A DNA stretch of 16,203 nt from Desulfobulbaceae bacterium (GCA_011322715.1 DRLX01000124.1:1-16203), one strand, 5' to 3'. Numbered from the stretch's first letter, positions 1 through 8,015 are shown. The notes: generated by a model from the letters alone, not told the origin. A program made the numbers and translations.

Positions 1-136
1 GGCCGATAACCAGTTTTTTGGCGGCAAACTGTTCGGCAAAGGAACAGCCGATCCTGGCGGCAATGGTTTCGTTGAGTTCATCAGGGACGCGGCCCCGAAC
101 ATCATAAGCGGTAAAACAGGAATACGGAGTGGACAT
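1..136 (-). CDS. Phosphomannomutase/phosphoglucomutase, N-terminal fragment (runs off left edge)
   Basis: Reading the minus strand from the ATG at 134-136 gives 45 codons without a stop, beginning MSTPYSCFTAYDVRGRVPDE and ending in AAKKLVIG at the window edge. The F-x-AYDVRGRVPDELNE block followed by an AxRIG helix and KKLVIG strand is the typical start of the alpha-D-phosphohexomutase family, in its bacterial ManB/AlgC branch. Such enzymes interconvert hexose 6- and 1-phosphates in the cytoplasm and so supply GDP-mannose or, through glucose-1-phosphate, RmlA. The catalytic phosphoserine lies beyond the window. The gene is divergent from rmlA, 158 bp away, which fits a shared sugar-nucleotide locus. 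No clear Shine-Dalgarno precedes the start, so a slightly different start is possible. Family assignment is fairly sure; substrate choice is not. Confidence 0.8.
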   Translation of the reverse strand, partial: MSTPYSCFTAYDVRGRVPDELNETIAARIGCSFAEQFAAKKLVIG

Positions 137-207
137 TATAGTATTGCCGGGTTAAAAGTATGACACGTTGAATACAGGTTTATCTTCGGGAAAGAACAGT
201 AAATATT

Positions 208-237
208 TTGCAACCTGGTAAAACTGAATTATATAAA
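208..237 (+). promoter_or_regulatory. Candidate sigma70-type promoter for rmlA-rmlD
   Basis: TTGCAA at 208-213 (4 of 6 to the -35 consensus) and TATAAA at 232-237 (5 of 6 to the -10) are separated by 18 bp, in the AT-rich gap upstream of rmlA. A start near 244 would leave a leader of about 50 nt. The match is visual only. Confidence 0.45.
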
Positions 238-294
238 GATATTCTTAGCATAATCATTTGATAAAGACAACTCTTCACCCCAGGTGGCCATATC

Positions 295-1188
295 ATGAAA
301 GGTATCATTCTTGCCGGTGGTTCCGGAACCCGCCTCTATCCCCTGACCAGGGTCATCAGTAAACAACTGATTCCTGTCTATGACAAGCCCATGATCTATT
401 ATCCCATGTCGGTACTGATGCTGGCCGGTATCCGGGATGTTTTGATTATCTCCACGCCCTATGATCTGCCGCGCTTTTCCGAATTGTTCGGCAACGGCAG
501 TGATCTGGGACTTCATATCTCTTATGTTGAACAGCCCCGGCCGGAAGGACTTGCCCAGGCCTTTATTCTTGGGCGGGATTTTATCGGTGATGATTCCGTT
601 TGCCTGGTGCTCGGGGATAATATTTTCTTTGGCCATGGCTTTGCCGATATTGTTCAGCGCTGCAGCCGATTGCATTCAGGCGGTACCATTTTTGGGTATC
701 TGGTCAAGGATCCCCATCGCTATGGGGTTGTTGAATTTAACAGCAAACAACAGGTTGTCGGTATAGAGGAAAAACCGGAGCACCCTAAATCACGCTATGC
801 GGTTCCCGGTCTTTATTTTTATGACAACGAGGTCGTGAATATTGCCGCTTCGATCAGGCCTTCGGCCCGTGGTGAGTTAGAAATTACCGATATCAATAAA
901 CATTATCTTGAGCGGGGAAAGTTGACCGTTGAATTGCTTGGCCGGGGCTTCTGCTGGCTTGATACCGGCACCCATGAATCTCTGCAGCAGGCAGCAAGTT
1001 ATGTACAGGCGGTCCAGGAGCGTCAGGGCCTGAAAATTGCCTGTCTTGAAGAAATCGCCTATCGGCTCGGGTATATTGAACGGGAGCAGGTGCAACGTCT
1101 GGCCGTGGCAATGAAAAAAAATCAATACGGTGCCTACCTGCAGGATATGTTGAAGGACACCATCCCCGACGGCAGGGCGGAACAGTGA
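295..1188 (+). CDS. rmlA: Glucose-1-phosphate thymidylyltransferase RmlA
   Basis: The 297-aa product makes dTDP-glucose from dTTP and glucose-1-phosphate, the first step of dTDP-L-rhamnose synthesis in the cytoplasm. The N-terminus carries the nucleotidyltransferase signature GGSGTRLYPLT (residues 8-18) followed by ISKQLIPVYDKPM, with the lysine of the YDKP motif at the active site. LVLGDNIFFG supplies the Mg-binding aspartate, and EITDIN and WLDTGTHESL are further RmlA-type blocks. Length equals the usual short (about 290 aa) RmlA class. The ATG is preceded by AGGTGG at 282-287. The stop overlaps the GTG of rmlD in the sequence GTGA, so the two are translationally coupled. Nothing is odd except that rmlB and rmlC are not next to it. 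Assignment is secure. Confidence 0.96.
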   Translation: MKGIILAGGSGTRLYPLTRVISKQLIPVYDKPMIYYPMSVLMLAGIRDVLIISTPYDLPRFSELFGNGSDLGLHISYVEQPRPEGLAQAFILGRDFIGDDSVCLVLGDNIFFGHGFADIVQRCSRLHSGGTIFGYLVKDPHRYGVVEFNSKQQVVGIEEKPEHPKSRYAVPGLYFYDNEVVNIAASIRPSARGELEITDINKHYLERGKLTVELLGRGFCWLDTGTHESLQQAASYVQAVQERQGLKIACLEEIAYRLGYIEREQVQRLAVAMKKNQYGAYLQDMLKDTIPDGRAEQ

Positions 1189-2072
1189 AAGTTTTAATAA
1201 CAGGCGCCGGCGGACAGCTTGGCCGGGACTGCGTCATCCGTTTGACGGGTGTCCATCAGGTAGTGGCCTGCACGTCCGCCGACCTGGATATTACCGATAA
1301 TGATCAGGTAGATGCGGTTTTCAGGGAAAACAGGCCGGAGGTGGTGATCAACTGTGCCGCCTATACGGCGGTTGATCGTTGTGAAGAGGAGAGTAAGCGG
1401 TGCTTCGACGTCAACGACGTCGGGCCGGGGTTTCTGGCGGCGCGATGCAGAGCGGTCAACGCCCGCCTGATCCATATATCCACGGATTATGTCTTTGACG
1501 GTAACCGGCCCGTTCCTGAACCATACTGCGAGGATGATCTGATCAACCCGCTTTCGGCCTACGGCAGGAGCAAGCTTGCGGGGGAACAGGCTATTGTGGA
1601 ATCAATGGATAATTACTGCATCCTCCGCACCGCCTGGCTTTACGGCATGGCTGGCGGCAACTTTCTCAAGACGATTTTGCGCCTGGCCCTGTCCCGTCCG
1701 GAACCTGGGTTGAAGATCGTCAACGACCAGTTCGGTTCCCTCACCTGGACTGCGCGTCTGGCTGAGCAGGTAGAGGTCCTGGTCGACAGCCCGGCGACCG
1801 GTATCATGCATGCCACCGCCGAGGGATTTTCCAGCTGGTTTGAAGGCGCGGTTTTTTTTCTGCAGGCAATGGGAGTTGAGGCTGAGCTTGCGCCCTGTAC
1901 CACCAAAGAGTATCCGACCCCGGCCCATCGGCCGGCAAATTCCATCCTGGAAAATAAACGGCTGAAAAAGGCGGGTTTGAACAAAATGGTTCCCTGGCAG
2001 CAGGATGTGCAGACCTTTGTTGATCAAAATCGACAATCCCTTCTTGATGAGGCCATGGCAGGGCAGGAATAA
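1185..2072 (+). CDS. rmlD: dTDP-4-dehydrorhamnose reductase RmlD
   Basis: The 295-aa product is the last enzyme of dTDP-L-rhamnose synthesis, reducing dTDP-4-keto-L-rhamnose with NAD(P)H. It is an extended short-chain dehydrogenase: the dinucleotide-binding GAGGQLG is at residues 7-13, NCAAYTAVDRCE and STDYVFDG follow, and the catalytic YxxxK appears as YGRSK. LRTAWLYG and VNDQFGSLTW are RmlD-specific blocks that help bind substrate. The start is GTG at 1185, overlapping the rmlA stop by 4 nt, so expression depends on rmlA translation. The gene ends 3 bp before the convergent UPF0280 gene, leaving no room for an intergenic terminator. A C-terminal tail of about 15 residues after the conserved domain looks unremarkable. 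Confidence 0.95.
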   Translation: MKVLITGAGGQLGRDCVIRLTGVHQVVACTSADLDITDNDQVDAVFRENRPEVVINCAAYTAVDRCEEESKRCFDVNDVGPGFLAARCRAVNARLIHISTDYVFDGNRPVPEPYCEDDLINPLSAYGRSKLAGEQAIVESMDNYCILRTAWLYGMAGGNFLKTILRLALSRPEPGLKIVNDQFGSLTWTARLAEQVEVLVDSPATGIMHATAEGFSSWFEGAVFFLQAMGVEAELAPCTTKEYPTPAHRPANSILENKRLKKAGLNKMVPWQQDVQTFVDQNRQSLLDEAMAGQE

Positions 2073-2075
2073 CCG

Positions 2076-2864
2076 TCATGCCTGTTCCGGTGCCTTTCGA
2101 GCGTCAATTTTTACTAACTGCAGGGCACCCCAGGCACCCAGTTTTTTCCCGGCAATGAGGACGGCCCCGGTTACGTCTTCCATATCCTTCACAACAGCCA
2201 ATGCCCTGTTCAATCCACTCGCACCCGCCCGGACCTCGTTACCCAGTCGGGTGGCCAGGGCATCGGCAAAAGCGGTTTCCGATGCGACCACAACCGCCGC
2301 ATCGGATGCGCCAAGGCTTAAGGAATGACCGATGGCCGCCGATGAGGTACAGACTCCGCATGGCATGTGTTCCGGTTGCAAGCGGATACCCACTTTGCCG
2401 CTCAGCGGAGATTCGCCCGCATATATGGATATGGTGCAAGCCCTGTTTCTCCGCACATAAATATCACCGCCGTTTTCGACGATGATTTCATCGTGACCAA
2501 GCAGTTCAAGCCCCCGGCCCGTATATTCGGCCACGGCTCCGGCCACGGCGGCCATCGGCCCAACTCCCGTCCGGTGGCCCGCTGCAAGCATGGTGCGAAT
2601 TATTGCCGGTGCGGCAGGGTCATCGGCCAAGGGAACCAGGGAGTGGAGAAATTCCGGATGGTTGTTGATATAGAGTTCTATTTTCGTCCGAACCTCCGCT
2701 ACCAGGGCAAGAGCATGGTCCTCAACCCTGCTTTTGGCCATGATATGCAAATCCGTTTCCATCAATTGCACCTTGGAGGCAATAAGCCCGGATTGCGACA
2801 AAAGGCGATATGACCGCTCCTGATAAGAATGCGGATTTTTTTTTCGTTTTCGTTCCTGTCCCAT
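2076..2864 (-). CDS. UPF0280 family protein (ApbE-like fold)
   Basis: The 262-aa product matches the UPF0280 family, known from methanogens and anaerobic bacteria and related in fold to ApbE flavin transferases. Its function is not established. Visible family blocks are the glycine-rich GHRTGVGPMAAVAGAVAEY in the middle, then IIVENGGDIYVR, and a C-terminal GHSLSLGASDAAVVVA segment. The VENGGD motif resembles the flavin- or metal-binding loop of ApbE proteins, so a flavin-related role is possible but inferred. There is no signal peptide; the N-terminus is basic (MGQERKRKKNPH), unlike secreted ApbE lipoproteins. An AGGA lies 8 nt before the ATG. It is convergent with rmlD and divergent from the glycosyltransferase pair. 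Confidence 0.85.
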   Translation of the reverse strand: MGQERKRKKNPHSYQERSYRLLSQSGLIASKVQLMETDLHIMAKSRVEDHALALVAEVRTKIELYINNHPEFLHSLVPLADDPAAPAIIRTMLAAGHRTGVGPMAAVAGAVAEYTGRGLELLGHDEIIVENGGDIYVRRNRACTISIYAGESPLSGKVGIRLQPEHMPCGVCTSSAAIGHSLSLGASDAAVVVASETAFADALATRLGNEVRAGASGLNRALAVVKDMEDVTGAVLIAGKKLGAWGALQLVKIDARKAPEQA

Positions 2865-2902
2865 GCACCTGGTTCCTGTGTGTCCACTGCTTAAGAAAAG
2901 GC

Positions 2903-2930
2903 TTGCCCTGCAGGGTAAACTTTATACAAT
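2903..2930 (+). promoter_or_regulatory. Candidate promoter for the glycosyltransferase pair
   Basis: TTGCCC at 2903-2908 and TACAAT at 2925-2930 are spaced by 16 bp (4 of 6 and 5 of 6 to consensus). A perfect TATAAT also occurs at 2982-2987, but it has no convincing -35 and would start transcription almost at the ATG. The first pair is the better candidate and gives a leader of about 65 nt containing a small TCGC/GCGA hairpin (2967-2977). Confidence 0.4.
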
Positions 2931-3002
2931 GCAGTCAATTTTCAACACTCTTTTTTTACTCTGATTCGCGGAAGCGAGAAATATAATACAAAGAAAAAAT
3001 CC

Positions 3003-3629
3003 ATGGGCGATCAGCTGATCCTTTTTACCAGGTATCCTGAGCCGGGTCGGGTAAAAACCCGTCTTATTCCCGAGTTAGGGGAGCGGGGAGCTGCTGATCT
3101 CCATAAAAAACTGACGGAGACCTGTCTGAGTTGTCTCTTCAAGGTGTGTGCAGAAATCGATACCGGAATAACGGTTTTTTTTACCGGCGGCAGTAAACGG
3201 CAGATGCACAGGTGGCTGCCGGATATATCGCTGGTCCGACAGGAGGGGGCTGATCTGGGTGAACGAATGATTGCCGCTTTTTCCCATGTCAGAGCATTGG
3301 GCGGAAACCGTATACTTCTTGTGGGCTCTGATTGTCCTGAACTCTCACCCGCTATTCTTCGACAGGGATTCCAGCATCTTCTTACACATGATCTTGTTCT
3401 TGGTCCCGCCCATGACGGTGGGTATTACCTTGTCGGAATAAGCACCGATCTTGCGTCCGCGTCTCTTGGGCCGCTCATGGTTGATATGCAATGGGGAACC
3501 GGTGATGTTCTTTCAATGACCCTGGCCCGCGTCCGGAGGGCCGGTTTTTCTTATAGCCTGCTTCCTCGACTTCACGATATTGACCGGCCGGAAGATCTTG
3601 AATATTTAGAAATAGTTCATCCGGGATAG
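3003..3629 (+). CDS. TIGR04282-family (DUF2064) GT-A type glycosyltransferase
   Basis: The 208-aa protein has the nucleotide-sugar-transferase layout of the TIGR04282/DUF2064 family: LILFTRYPEPGRVKTRL at the N-terminus, then LVGSDCPELSP (the metal-binding D-x-P region), GPAHDGGYYLVG, and a C-terminal LHDIDRPEDLE. The family is often named arsenosugar biosynthesis glycosyltransferase because it sits beside ArsM-type genes in some genomes, but many members occur without them, as here. No arsenic genes are in view, so the sugar and acceptor are unknown. It is cytosolic with no membrane segment. The Shine-Dalgarno is poor (purine run AAAGAAAAAA). The partner TIGR04283 gene starts 4 nt after its stop, so the two form an operon. 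Confidence 0.88.
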   Translation: MGDQLILFTRYPEPGRVKTRLIPELGERGAADLHKKLTETCLSCLFKVCAEIDTGITVFFTGGSKRQMHRWLPDISLVRQEGADLGERMIAAFSHVRALGGNRILLVGSDCPELSPAILRQGFQHLLTHDLVLGPAHDGGYYLVGISTDLASASLGPLMVDMQWGTGDVLSMTLARVRRAGFSYSLLPRLHDIDRPEDLEYLEIVHPG

Positions 3630-3633
3630 TGTT

Positions 3634-4341
3634 TTGCGATCGGCCCACGACCCGTATAATATTTCGATTATTACGCCTGTTCTAAACGAGGAGCAACAGA
3701 TTGTCTCCTTTCTTGACAATCTGCGGCAGGTGTCATGGTGTGAACATATCTTGATTGACGGCGGTTCAACGGACCAGACCCGAAGTTTGATCAACCGCTA
3801 CCCCGTTCGTTTGATCTCTTCACCGCCCGGCAGGGGAACCCAGCAAAATGCAGGCGCCTCGACAGCCACCGGTGATATCCTGCTTTTTCTCCATTGTGAT
3901 ACCCGGCTTCCTGAAAACTATCAGCATGTTGTTTTTCGCATACTGGCGCAACCGGGAACAGTGGCCGGGGCCTTTCAGCTCGGGATTGATCATCCCGGTC
4001 GTTGGTATCGGCTGATTGAACGAGGTGTCAATCTGCGCAGCCGCCTGTTGTCACTGCCCTATGGCGATCAGGCGCTGTTTATGAAAAAGAGTGTTTTTCA
4101 CCAGGTGGGTGGGTTCCCCGACCAACCTGTTCTTGAAGAGATCCCCTTGCTTTGTCGCCTGCGGCGGCTGGGAAAAATCTGCCAGGCCCCGGCGGTAGTG
4201 GTTACCTCGGCAAGACGATGGCAACAACTGGGTATCGTGCGCACGACGTTGATCAATCAACTGATGCTCGTCGGTTATATGGCAGGCATATCTTCGCAGA
4301 GACTGGCCAGGCTTTATTTATGGGGGACGGGCACTCGGTGA
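3634..4341 (+). CDS. TIGR04283-family GT2 glycosyltransferase
   Basis: The 235-aa product is a family 2 glycosyltransferase: ISIITPVLNEE opens the GT-A fold (about residues 11-21), ILIDGGSTDQT follows, FLHCDTRLP carries the DxD-like metal site, and YGDQALFM and the acidic VLEEIPL form the acceptor side. These are the blocks of the TIGR04283 family, which regularly pairs with TIGR04282, as here. The start is TTG at 3634, four nucleotides after the preceding stop, with GGGATAG upstream; no ATG or GTG fits in frame. The product has no membrane anchor. Its last 28 nt overlap the convergent CvpA-family gene. The substrate is unknown; an arsenosugar role should not be assumed without ArsM-like neighbours. 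Confidence 0.88.
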   Translation: MRSAHDPYNISIITPVLNEEQQIVSFLDNLRQVSWCEHILIDGGSTDQTRSLINRYPVRLISSPPGRGTQQNAGASTATGDILLFLHCDTRLPENYQHVVFRILAQPGTVAGAFQLGIDHPGRWYRLIERGVNLRSRLLSLPYGDQALFMKKSVFHQVGGFPDQPVLEEIPLLCRLRRLGKICQAPAVVVTSARRWQQLGIVRTTLINQLMLVGYMAGISSQRLARLYLWGTGTR

Positions 4342-4907
4342 GCCTTTTTGTCGGCGGATTTTTTTGCAGGTATCGTGTTTTTTGGGATTGCCGGTTTCCT
4401 GGGGATAAAATATTTCTGCAGCTGCGGGTCCTGAATAAGCTGGTGCAGAATGGCTGCGCCCTGGGCCAGGTAGGGAGAGCTCATCGATTTTCTTAGGAGA
4501 TCATTGGAGGCCGACAGGCTGGATGCCAGCACCATATACAAAAAAGAGGCGAGCACCAGGGCCTTGGCCGCCCCAAGCACAACTCCTAAAAAACGGTCAA
4601 ACCAGCCAAGCAGGGTGATCTCCATCACCTTGTGCAGAACCTTGCCGCCCAGAATGAACAGCAGGGCGCTTATACAAAACAGCAGACCGAAACTGGCAAA
4701 AAAAACGAGTTTAGGGTTTTGGATAAAGTCACCGACATAGGGCATGAGCAGATTGCTGTAACGACCTGCAATCCAGTAACTTCCGACCAGAGCAAGAAAG
4801 GCGGCCAGTTGGCGCATGAATCCTATCCAGCCGCCGCGGACGGTAAAAAAGAGAAAGATTAAACCGATAATAATGTCGAATGAATTAAAATTATTGAAAG
4901 AAATCAT
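4314..4907 (-). CDS. CvpA family inner-membrane protein
   Basis: The 197-aa protein opens with FNSFDIIIGLIFLFFTVRGG, the characteristic CvpA start, and has four hydrophobic segments at roughly residues 8-28, 30-48, 65-90 and 103-127. The WFDRFLGVVLGAAKALV block is another family hallmark. CvpA was named for colicin V production in E. coli and also affects envelope homeostasis; the molecular activity is not known. The C-terminal third is hydrophilic and ends in a lysine-rich tail (KKSADKKAH) likely in the cytoplasm. The tail is encoded opposite the end of the glycosyltransferase gene, a 28-nt convergent overlap. The gene is monocistronic in view. Confidence 0.88.
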   Translation of the reverse strand: MISFNNFNSFDIIIGLIFLFFTVRGGWIGFMRQLAAFLALVGSYWIAGRYSNLLMPYVGDFIQNPKLVFFASFGLLFCISALLFILGGKVLHKVMEITLLGWFDRFLGVVLGAAKALVLASFLYMVLASSLSASNDLLRKSMSSPYLAQGAAILHQLIQDPQLQKYFIPRKPAIPKNTIPAKKSADKKAHRVPVPHK

Positions 4908-5007
4908 AGTGTTCTGTTCTATTGTTTTAGCCGGTTCATCCGGCCGGAATGTTTGGAAACCTGAAAAAGAAGAGTAGTCTGAGGATGGTACGTTCTTTAC
5001 CGACTAT

Positions 5008-5013
5008 TATAAT
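5008..5013 (+). promoter_or_regulatory. Possible -10 element for the PPTase-mutM operon
   Basis: A perfect TATAAT lies in the 270-bp gap between the CvpA-family gene and the PPTase start at 5178. No good -35 is seen at 16-18 bp upstream, so this is a weak call. The same gap contains a short CAGG/CCTG inverted repeat at 5016-5028 and a GGAGG at 5078-5082 that is too far from the chosen start to serve it. Nothing else was recognised in the gap. Confidence 0.3.
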
Positions 5014-5177
5014 GGCAGGTTTTGCCTGAAAATGTCTGTATCCTTTTCAAACACCGACTAATTAGTAACTTCCTCACCGGAGGCGACAGGTTTACGAGAA
5101 TCCCTGGCCTGTAAACGATGACGTTAATTATACCCACTTCATATGATATGACAACAACTTGTCCGCAGGATAAAAAT

Positions 5178-5924
5178 ATGGACGGTTTTTTTTCGGGTCG
5201 GGTCATGGGAAAAGATACTTTGACCATCCGTTTTTACGATGGTGCCGGATTTTGCATTGCTCTGGTGGATATTGCGCAGGTACGGGAGCTCCTTAGCAGA
5301 GACAATGGTCTTCTGCTCGATTGGTTGAGTGAAGAGGAGAAAAAGCATATCGGCAAGTATCGTTTTCCCAAACGCTCGAGTGAATGGCTGAGTGGTCGTA
5401 TTGCCGCCAAGGCGGCCCTGTTACGCGGCAGAAATTTTTTGCAGGGTAATTATAGTCCCGGCGAGATAACCGTTCTTGGTGATGATCATGGTCGTCCCAT
5501 GCTCATGCGGCCTTATTGTGTGCGGATGCCGCAGCTTTCCATCTCCCACAGTGGCCGCTACGGGGTGGCAATGACCACATTTCAGGATTGCGGTGTTGAC
5601 ATCCAGAAAATTGAATCCCGGATAGCAAAGCTTGGTGATCATATCGGCACGGAGCAGGAAATCCGGATGGCGGCACAGGTGTTGTTCGGCCCTCCGGAAG
5701 AGGGGTTGACTTTACTCTGGGCAGCCAAGGAGGCGGTAAAAAAATGTTGCCTGTATGACCGGCCCGGCCTGTTTACGGCAACTGTTATCGAAAGAATTTT
5801 CCGTAAAAGGCCCGGACGATGGGTCCTTAACTGCCGCATTGCCGGAGATTCTCGCCAGGAAGTCCAGGTGACGCTCCTTGGAGGGTATATGCTTGCCTGG
5901 TGCGGGAGAGTACACAATGCCTGA
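5178..5924 (+). CDS. 4'-phosphopantetheinyl transferase (Sfp type)
   Basis: The protein (248 aa from the chosen ATG) is an Sfp/Gsp/HetI-type transferase that moves the phosphopantetheine arm of CoA onto a serine of acyl- or peptidyl-carrier proteins. The two hallmark motifs are present: GVD(I), with the Mg-binding aspartate at about residue 141, and WAAKEAVKK (W181, K184, E185). The conserved basic RFPKRSSEWLSGR and SISHS blocks occur earlier in the chain. The open frame extends to an ATG at 5118, but the ATG at 5178 has AGGA seven nt upstream and removes a 20-residue non-conserved extension, so I prefer it. The gene overlaps mutM by 8 nt. No polyketide or peptide synthetase is in view; the carrier protein it serves is unknown. 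Confidence 0.85.
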   Translation: MDGFFSGRVMGKDTLTIRFYDGAGFCIALVDIAQVRELLSRDNGLLLDWLSEEEKKHIGKYRFPKRSSEWLSGRIAAKAALLRGRNFLQGNYSPGEITVLGDDHGRPMLMRPYCVRMPQLSISHSGRYGVAMTTFQDCGVDIQKIESRIAKLGDHIGTEQEIRMAAQVLFGPPEEGLTLLWAAKEAVKKCCLYDRPGLFTATVIERIFRKRPGRWVLNCRIAGDSRQEVQVTLLGGYMLAWCGRVHNA

Positions 5925-6753
5925 ATTGCCCGAAGTTGAAGTCACCCGCAGAGGTCTGCTTCCCCATCTGCCGGGTAAAAAGATTACCCGCATATCTTGG
6001 AGTAATAAACGACTGCGTACTCCCATTCCACGCAAGTTACTTCGCGATGCAATAGCCGGGGAACAGGTGCGGACTGTGGACCGAAGGGCCAAATATCTGC
6101 TTGTCAGGATGATGAGCGGCAGCGTTCTAATTTTGCATCTGGGCATGACCGGCAAGATCGGTCTTTTTCCTGGAGGTGCTCCACGGGCAAGGCATGATCA
6201 TTTGCGTCTGCTGCTGGAAAATGGTATGGAAATGCGCTTTAACGACAGTCGGCGGTTTGGTTCCATTCTGGTCTGGCCGGCGGAGCATGCCGTCGAACTG
6301 GAAGAACGGTTCAACAAGGGGAAGGGCATTGAACCGTTTAGTACGGAATTTACCGGGGACACCCTGAAAGGGCTTGCTGAAAAGCGACGGCAGCCGGTAA
6401 AAACCTTCCTGATGGACAGTCGTTTGGTGGCCGGTATCGGTAATATCTACGCCAATGAGACCCTGTTTGCCGTCGGAATTTTTCCTGAAACACCCGTAAA
6501 TCACATTACCGAGGCCCAGTGGCAGGCCATTGCCGTCCATTGCCAAGAAATTCTGTCCAGGGCCATTGAGGCGGGGGGCAGTACGATTTCAGATTTTATC
6601 GGCAGCAGCGGCGCACCTGGATATTTTCAACTGCAACTGCAGGTGTATGGTCGGGCCGGAGATCCCTGTTCCCGTTGCGGGGCCCCCATAGAGAAAAGAA
6701 AAACCGGTGGTAGGGCAACTTTCTTCTGTCCGCGGTGTCAGCAACCGCGATGA
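5917..6753 (+). CDS. mutM: Formamidopyrimidine-DNA glycosylase (Fpg/MutM)
   Basis: The 278-aa enzyme excises oxidised purines such as 8-oxoguanine and nicks the abasic site. After Met removal the catalytic Pro is N-terminal, followed by Glu (MPELPEVEVTRRGL). The RRAKYLL block holds the catalytic lysine; NDSRRFGS and GIGNIYANETLF are further Fpg signatures. The C-terminus has the zinc finger CSRC...CPRC with the conserved arginine in GGRATFF. The start at 5917 is preceded by GGGAGAG and gives the obligatory MPELPE; the upstream in-frame ATG at 5878 would bury the catalytic proline and is wrong. The gene overlaps the PPTase by 8 nt, suggesting coupling, and its 3' end overlaps moeA by 16 nt. 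Confidence 0.96.
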   Translation: MPELPEVEVTRRGLLPHLPGKKITRISWSNKRLRTPIPRKLLRDAIAGEQVRTVDRRAKYLLVRMMSGSVLILHLGMTGKIGLFPGGAPRARHDHLRLLLENGMEMRFNDSRRFGSILVWPAEHAVELEERFNKGKGIEPFSTEFTGDTLKGLAEKRRQPVKTFLMDSRLVAGIGNIYANETLFAVGIFPETPVNHITEAQWQAIAVHCQEILSRAIEAGGSTISDFIGSSGAPGYFQLQLQVYGRAGDPCSRCGAPIEKRKTGGRATFFCPRCQQPR

Positions 6754-8015
6754 GGGGCCACCAGCCGGATATTAACGGTCTCGCCGGCTGCCAATGAACC
6801 TTTTCTCCCTCGCAGATGCAGGACCGCGTTGACACTGTCTCTGCGACCGGCAAGGCGTACGCAGAGGGTGGTCTCATCAAAAACGACCACCCCGCCTTTG
6901 AGGTTTACGTGTCTGCTCCTGCCGCCGGTAACAGGTTCCAGCAGGCGGGCCCTGTGCAGGGGCGGGGCTGGCTGCCGCATTCCCTGCAGCCGGTACAGGG
7001 CCATGGTGACAAGCTCATGAAAGAGTAATCGGACAGCGGGCGGCGGTCCGGGCAGGCCGAAAAAGGCGACTCCAGCCAGCAGGCCGAACATGGTGGATTT
7101 GCCCGGCCGGACTTTGAGGCTGTTATAGAAGAGTTCACCGTGCAGGCGGGCAAAAACCTGTTCAAGAAGATCAAATTTTCCCGGCCCCATACCGCCGGTT
7201 GTCACAATGAGGTCCGGGGCCAGTGACAGCAACCGGTCCAGTTGTCTGGTGATGGCCTCTATGGAATCGGATACGGTTGTTACCTGTATACATTCTCCGC
7301 CTGCCTCCTGCACAAGTCCCTGCAGCAACATCCCGTTCCCTGAAATTTTCTGTCCCCGCTTAAGCGTTTGTCCCGGAGTGACCAGTTCACTGCCCGTACA
7401 GAGGATGGCGATGCGAGGTTTTCGATGCACGGGTATGGTGGTATAGCCGTTTTCAGCCAGCATAAGTAGGTGATCAGGTTGAAGAATTTTGCCGGAACCG
7501 GCAATGACCCGCCCGGTTTTCAGGTCCCGACCGCGACGACGAATAAAGGTATACGGTGATTGCAGGGATCGGGCGGAAATGATAACATGGTTTGCCTCTT
7601 CCCGGCAGGTTTCAAAGGGTACAACTCTATCAGTGCCGGTTGGTATTCGTGCACCGGTCATGATGCGTACGGCCTGACCTTTGGTAAGTGATATTGAGTC
7701 CGTGGAACCTGCGGCAATCTCGGCGATCAGGGGAAAGGATGTTTCAGCACTCTTGGCCTGTGGGAATTGGGCTATGGCATAACCGTCCCGGGTGGACTGG
7801 TCAAAGGATGGTTTTGGACGGGTGCTTGTCAGCGAGTTAACGGGAACCCGGCCAAGTCCCTGTTCAAGGGATATCGTTTCCGGCGAGAGAGGCGTCAGCC
7901 GGGCAAGGATAGTTTTTCGGGCCTCTGCAAGTGAAAGTGATGGCCTTAAAAGAGCAGGGGAGGCTGGAGGGTTGAATTTCACCTGATTGGAGAAAAAAGT
8001 GCCGCGCCGGGGCAT
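6738..8015 (-). CDS. moeA: MoeA-family molybdopterin molybdenumtransferase
   Basis: The 425-aa frame matches MoeA, which inserts molybdate into adenylated molybdopterin. Visible are STRDGYA (domain of the E. coli D59 region), MTGARIPTGTD, the long PRIAILCTGSELV to TTGGMGPGKFD molybdopterin-binding domain, VRPGKSTMFG and GLPGPPPAV near the end, followed by the C-terminal beta-barrel. It is a divergent member: the usual GGxSxGxxD reads GGMGPGKFD, and GLPGNP reads GLPGPP. The ATG at 8013-8015 lies in the loop of the upstream terminator and lacks a Shine-Dalgarno; the in-frame GTG at 7980-7982, before FNPP, may be the real start (414 aa). The gene overlaps mutM by 16 nt at its 3' end. Confidence 0.88.
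   Translation of the reverse strand: MPRRGTFFSNQVKFNPPASPALLRPSLSLAEARKTILARLTPLSPETISLEQGLGRVPVNSLTSTRPKPSFDQSTRDGYAIAQFPQAKSAETSFPLIAEIAAGSTDSISLTKGQAVRIMTGARIPTGTDRVVPFETCREEANHVIISARSLQSPYTFIRRRGRDLKTGRVIAGSGKILQPDHLLMLAENGYTTIPVHRKPRIAILCTGSELVTPGQTLKRGQKISGNGMLLQGLVQEAGGECIQVTTVSDSIEAITRQLDRLLSLAPDLIVTTGGMGPGKFDLLEQVFARLHGELFYNSLKVRPGKSTMFGLLAGVAFFGLPGPPPAVRLLFHELVTMALYRLQGMRQPAPPLHRARLLEPVTGGRSRHVNLKGGVVVFDETTLCVRLAGRRDSVNAVLHLRGRKGSLAAGETVNIRLVAPHRGC

Noticed and set aside
4330..4375. Weak hairpin with T-run after the TIGR04283 gene
   Set aside because: The stem is only about 5 bp and bulged; it lies in the CvpA-family gene and cannot be called.
6762..6790. CAGCCGG/CCGGCTG inverted repeat after mutM as terminator
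   Set aside because: The 7-bp stem has a 15-nt loop and no adjacent T-run, and lies inside moeA coding sequence.
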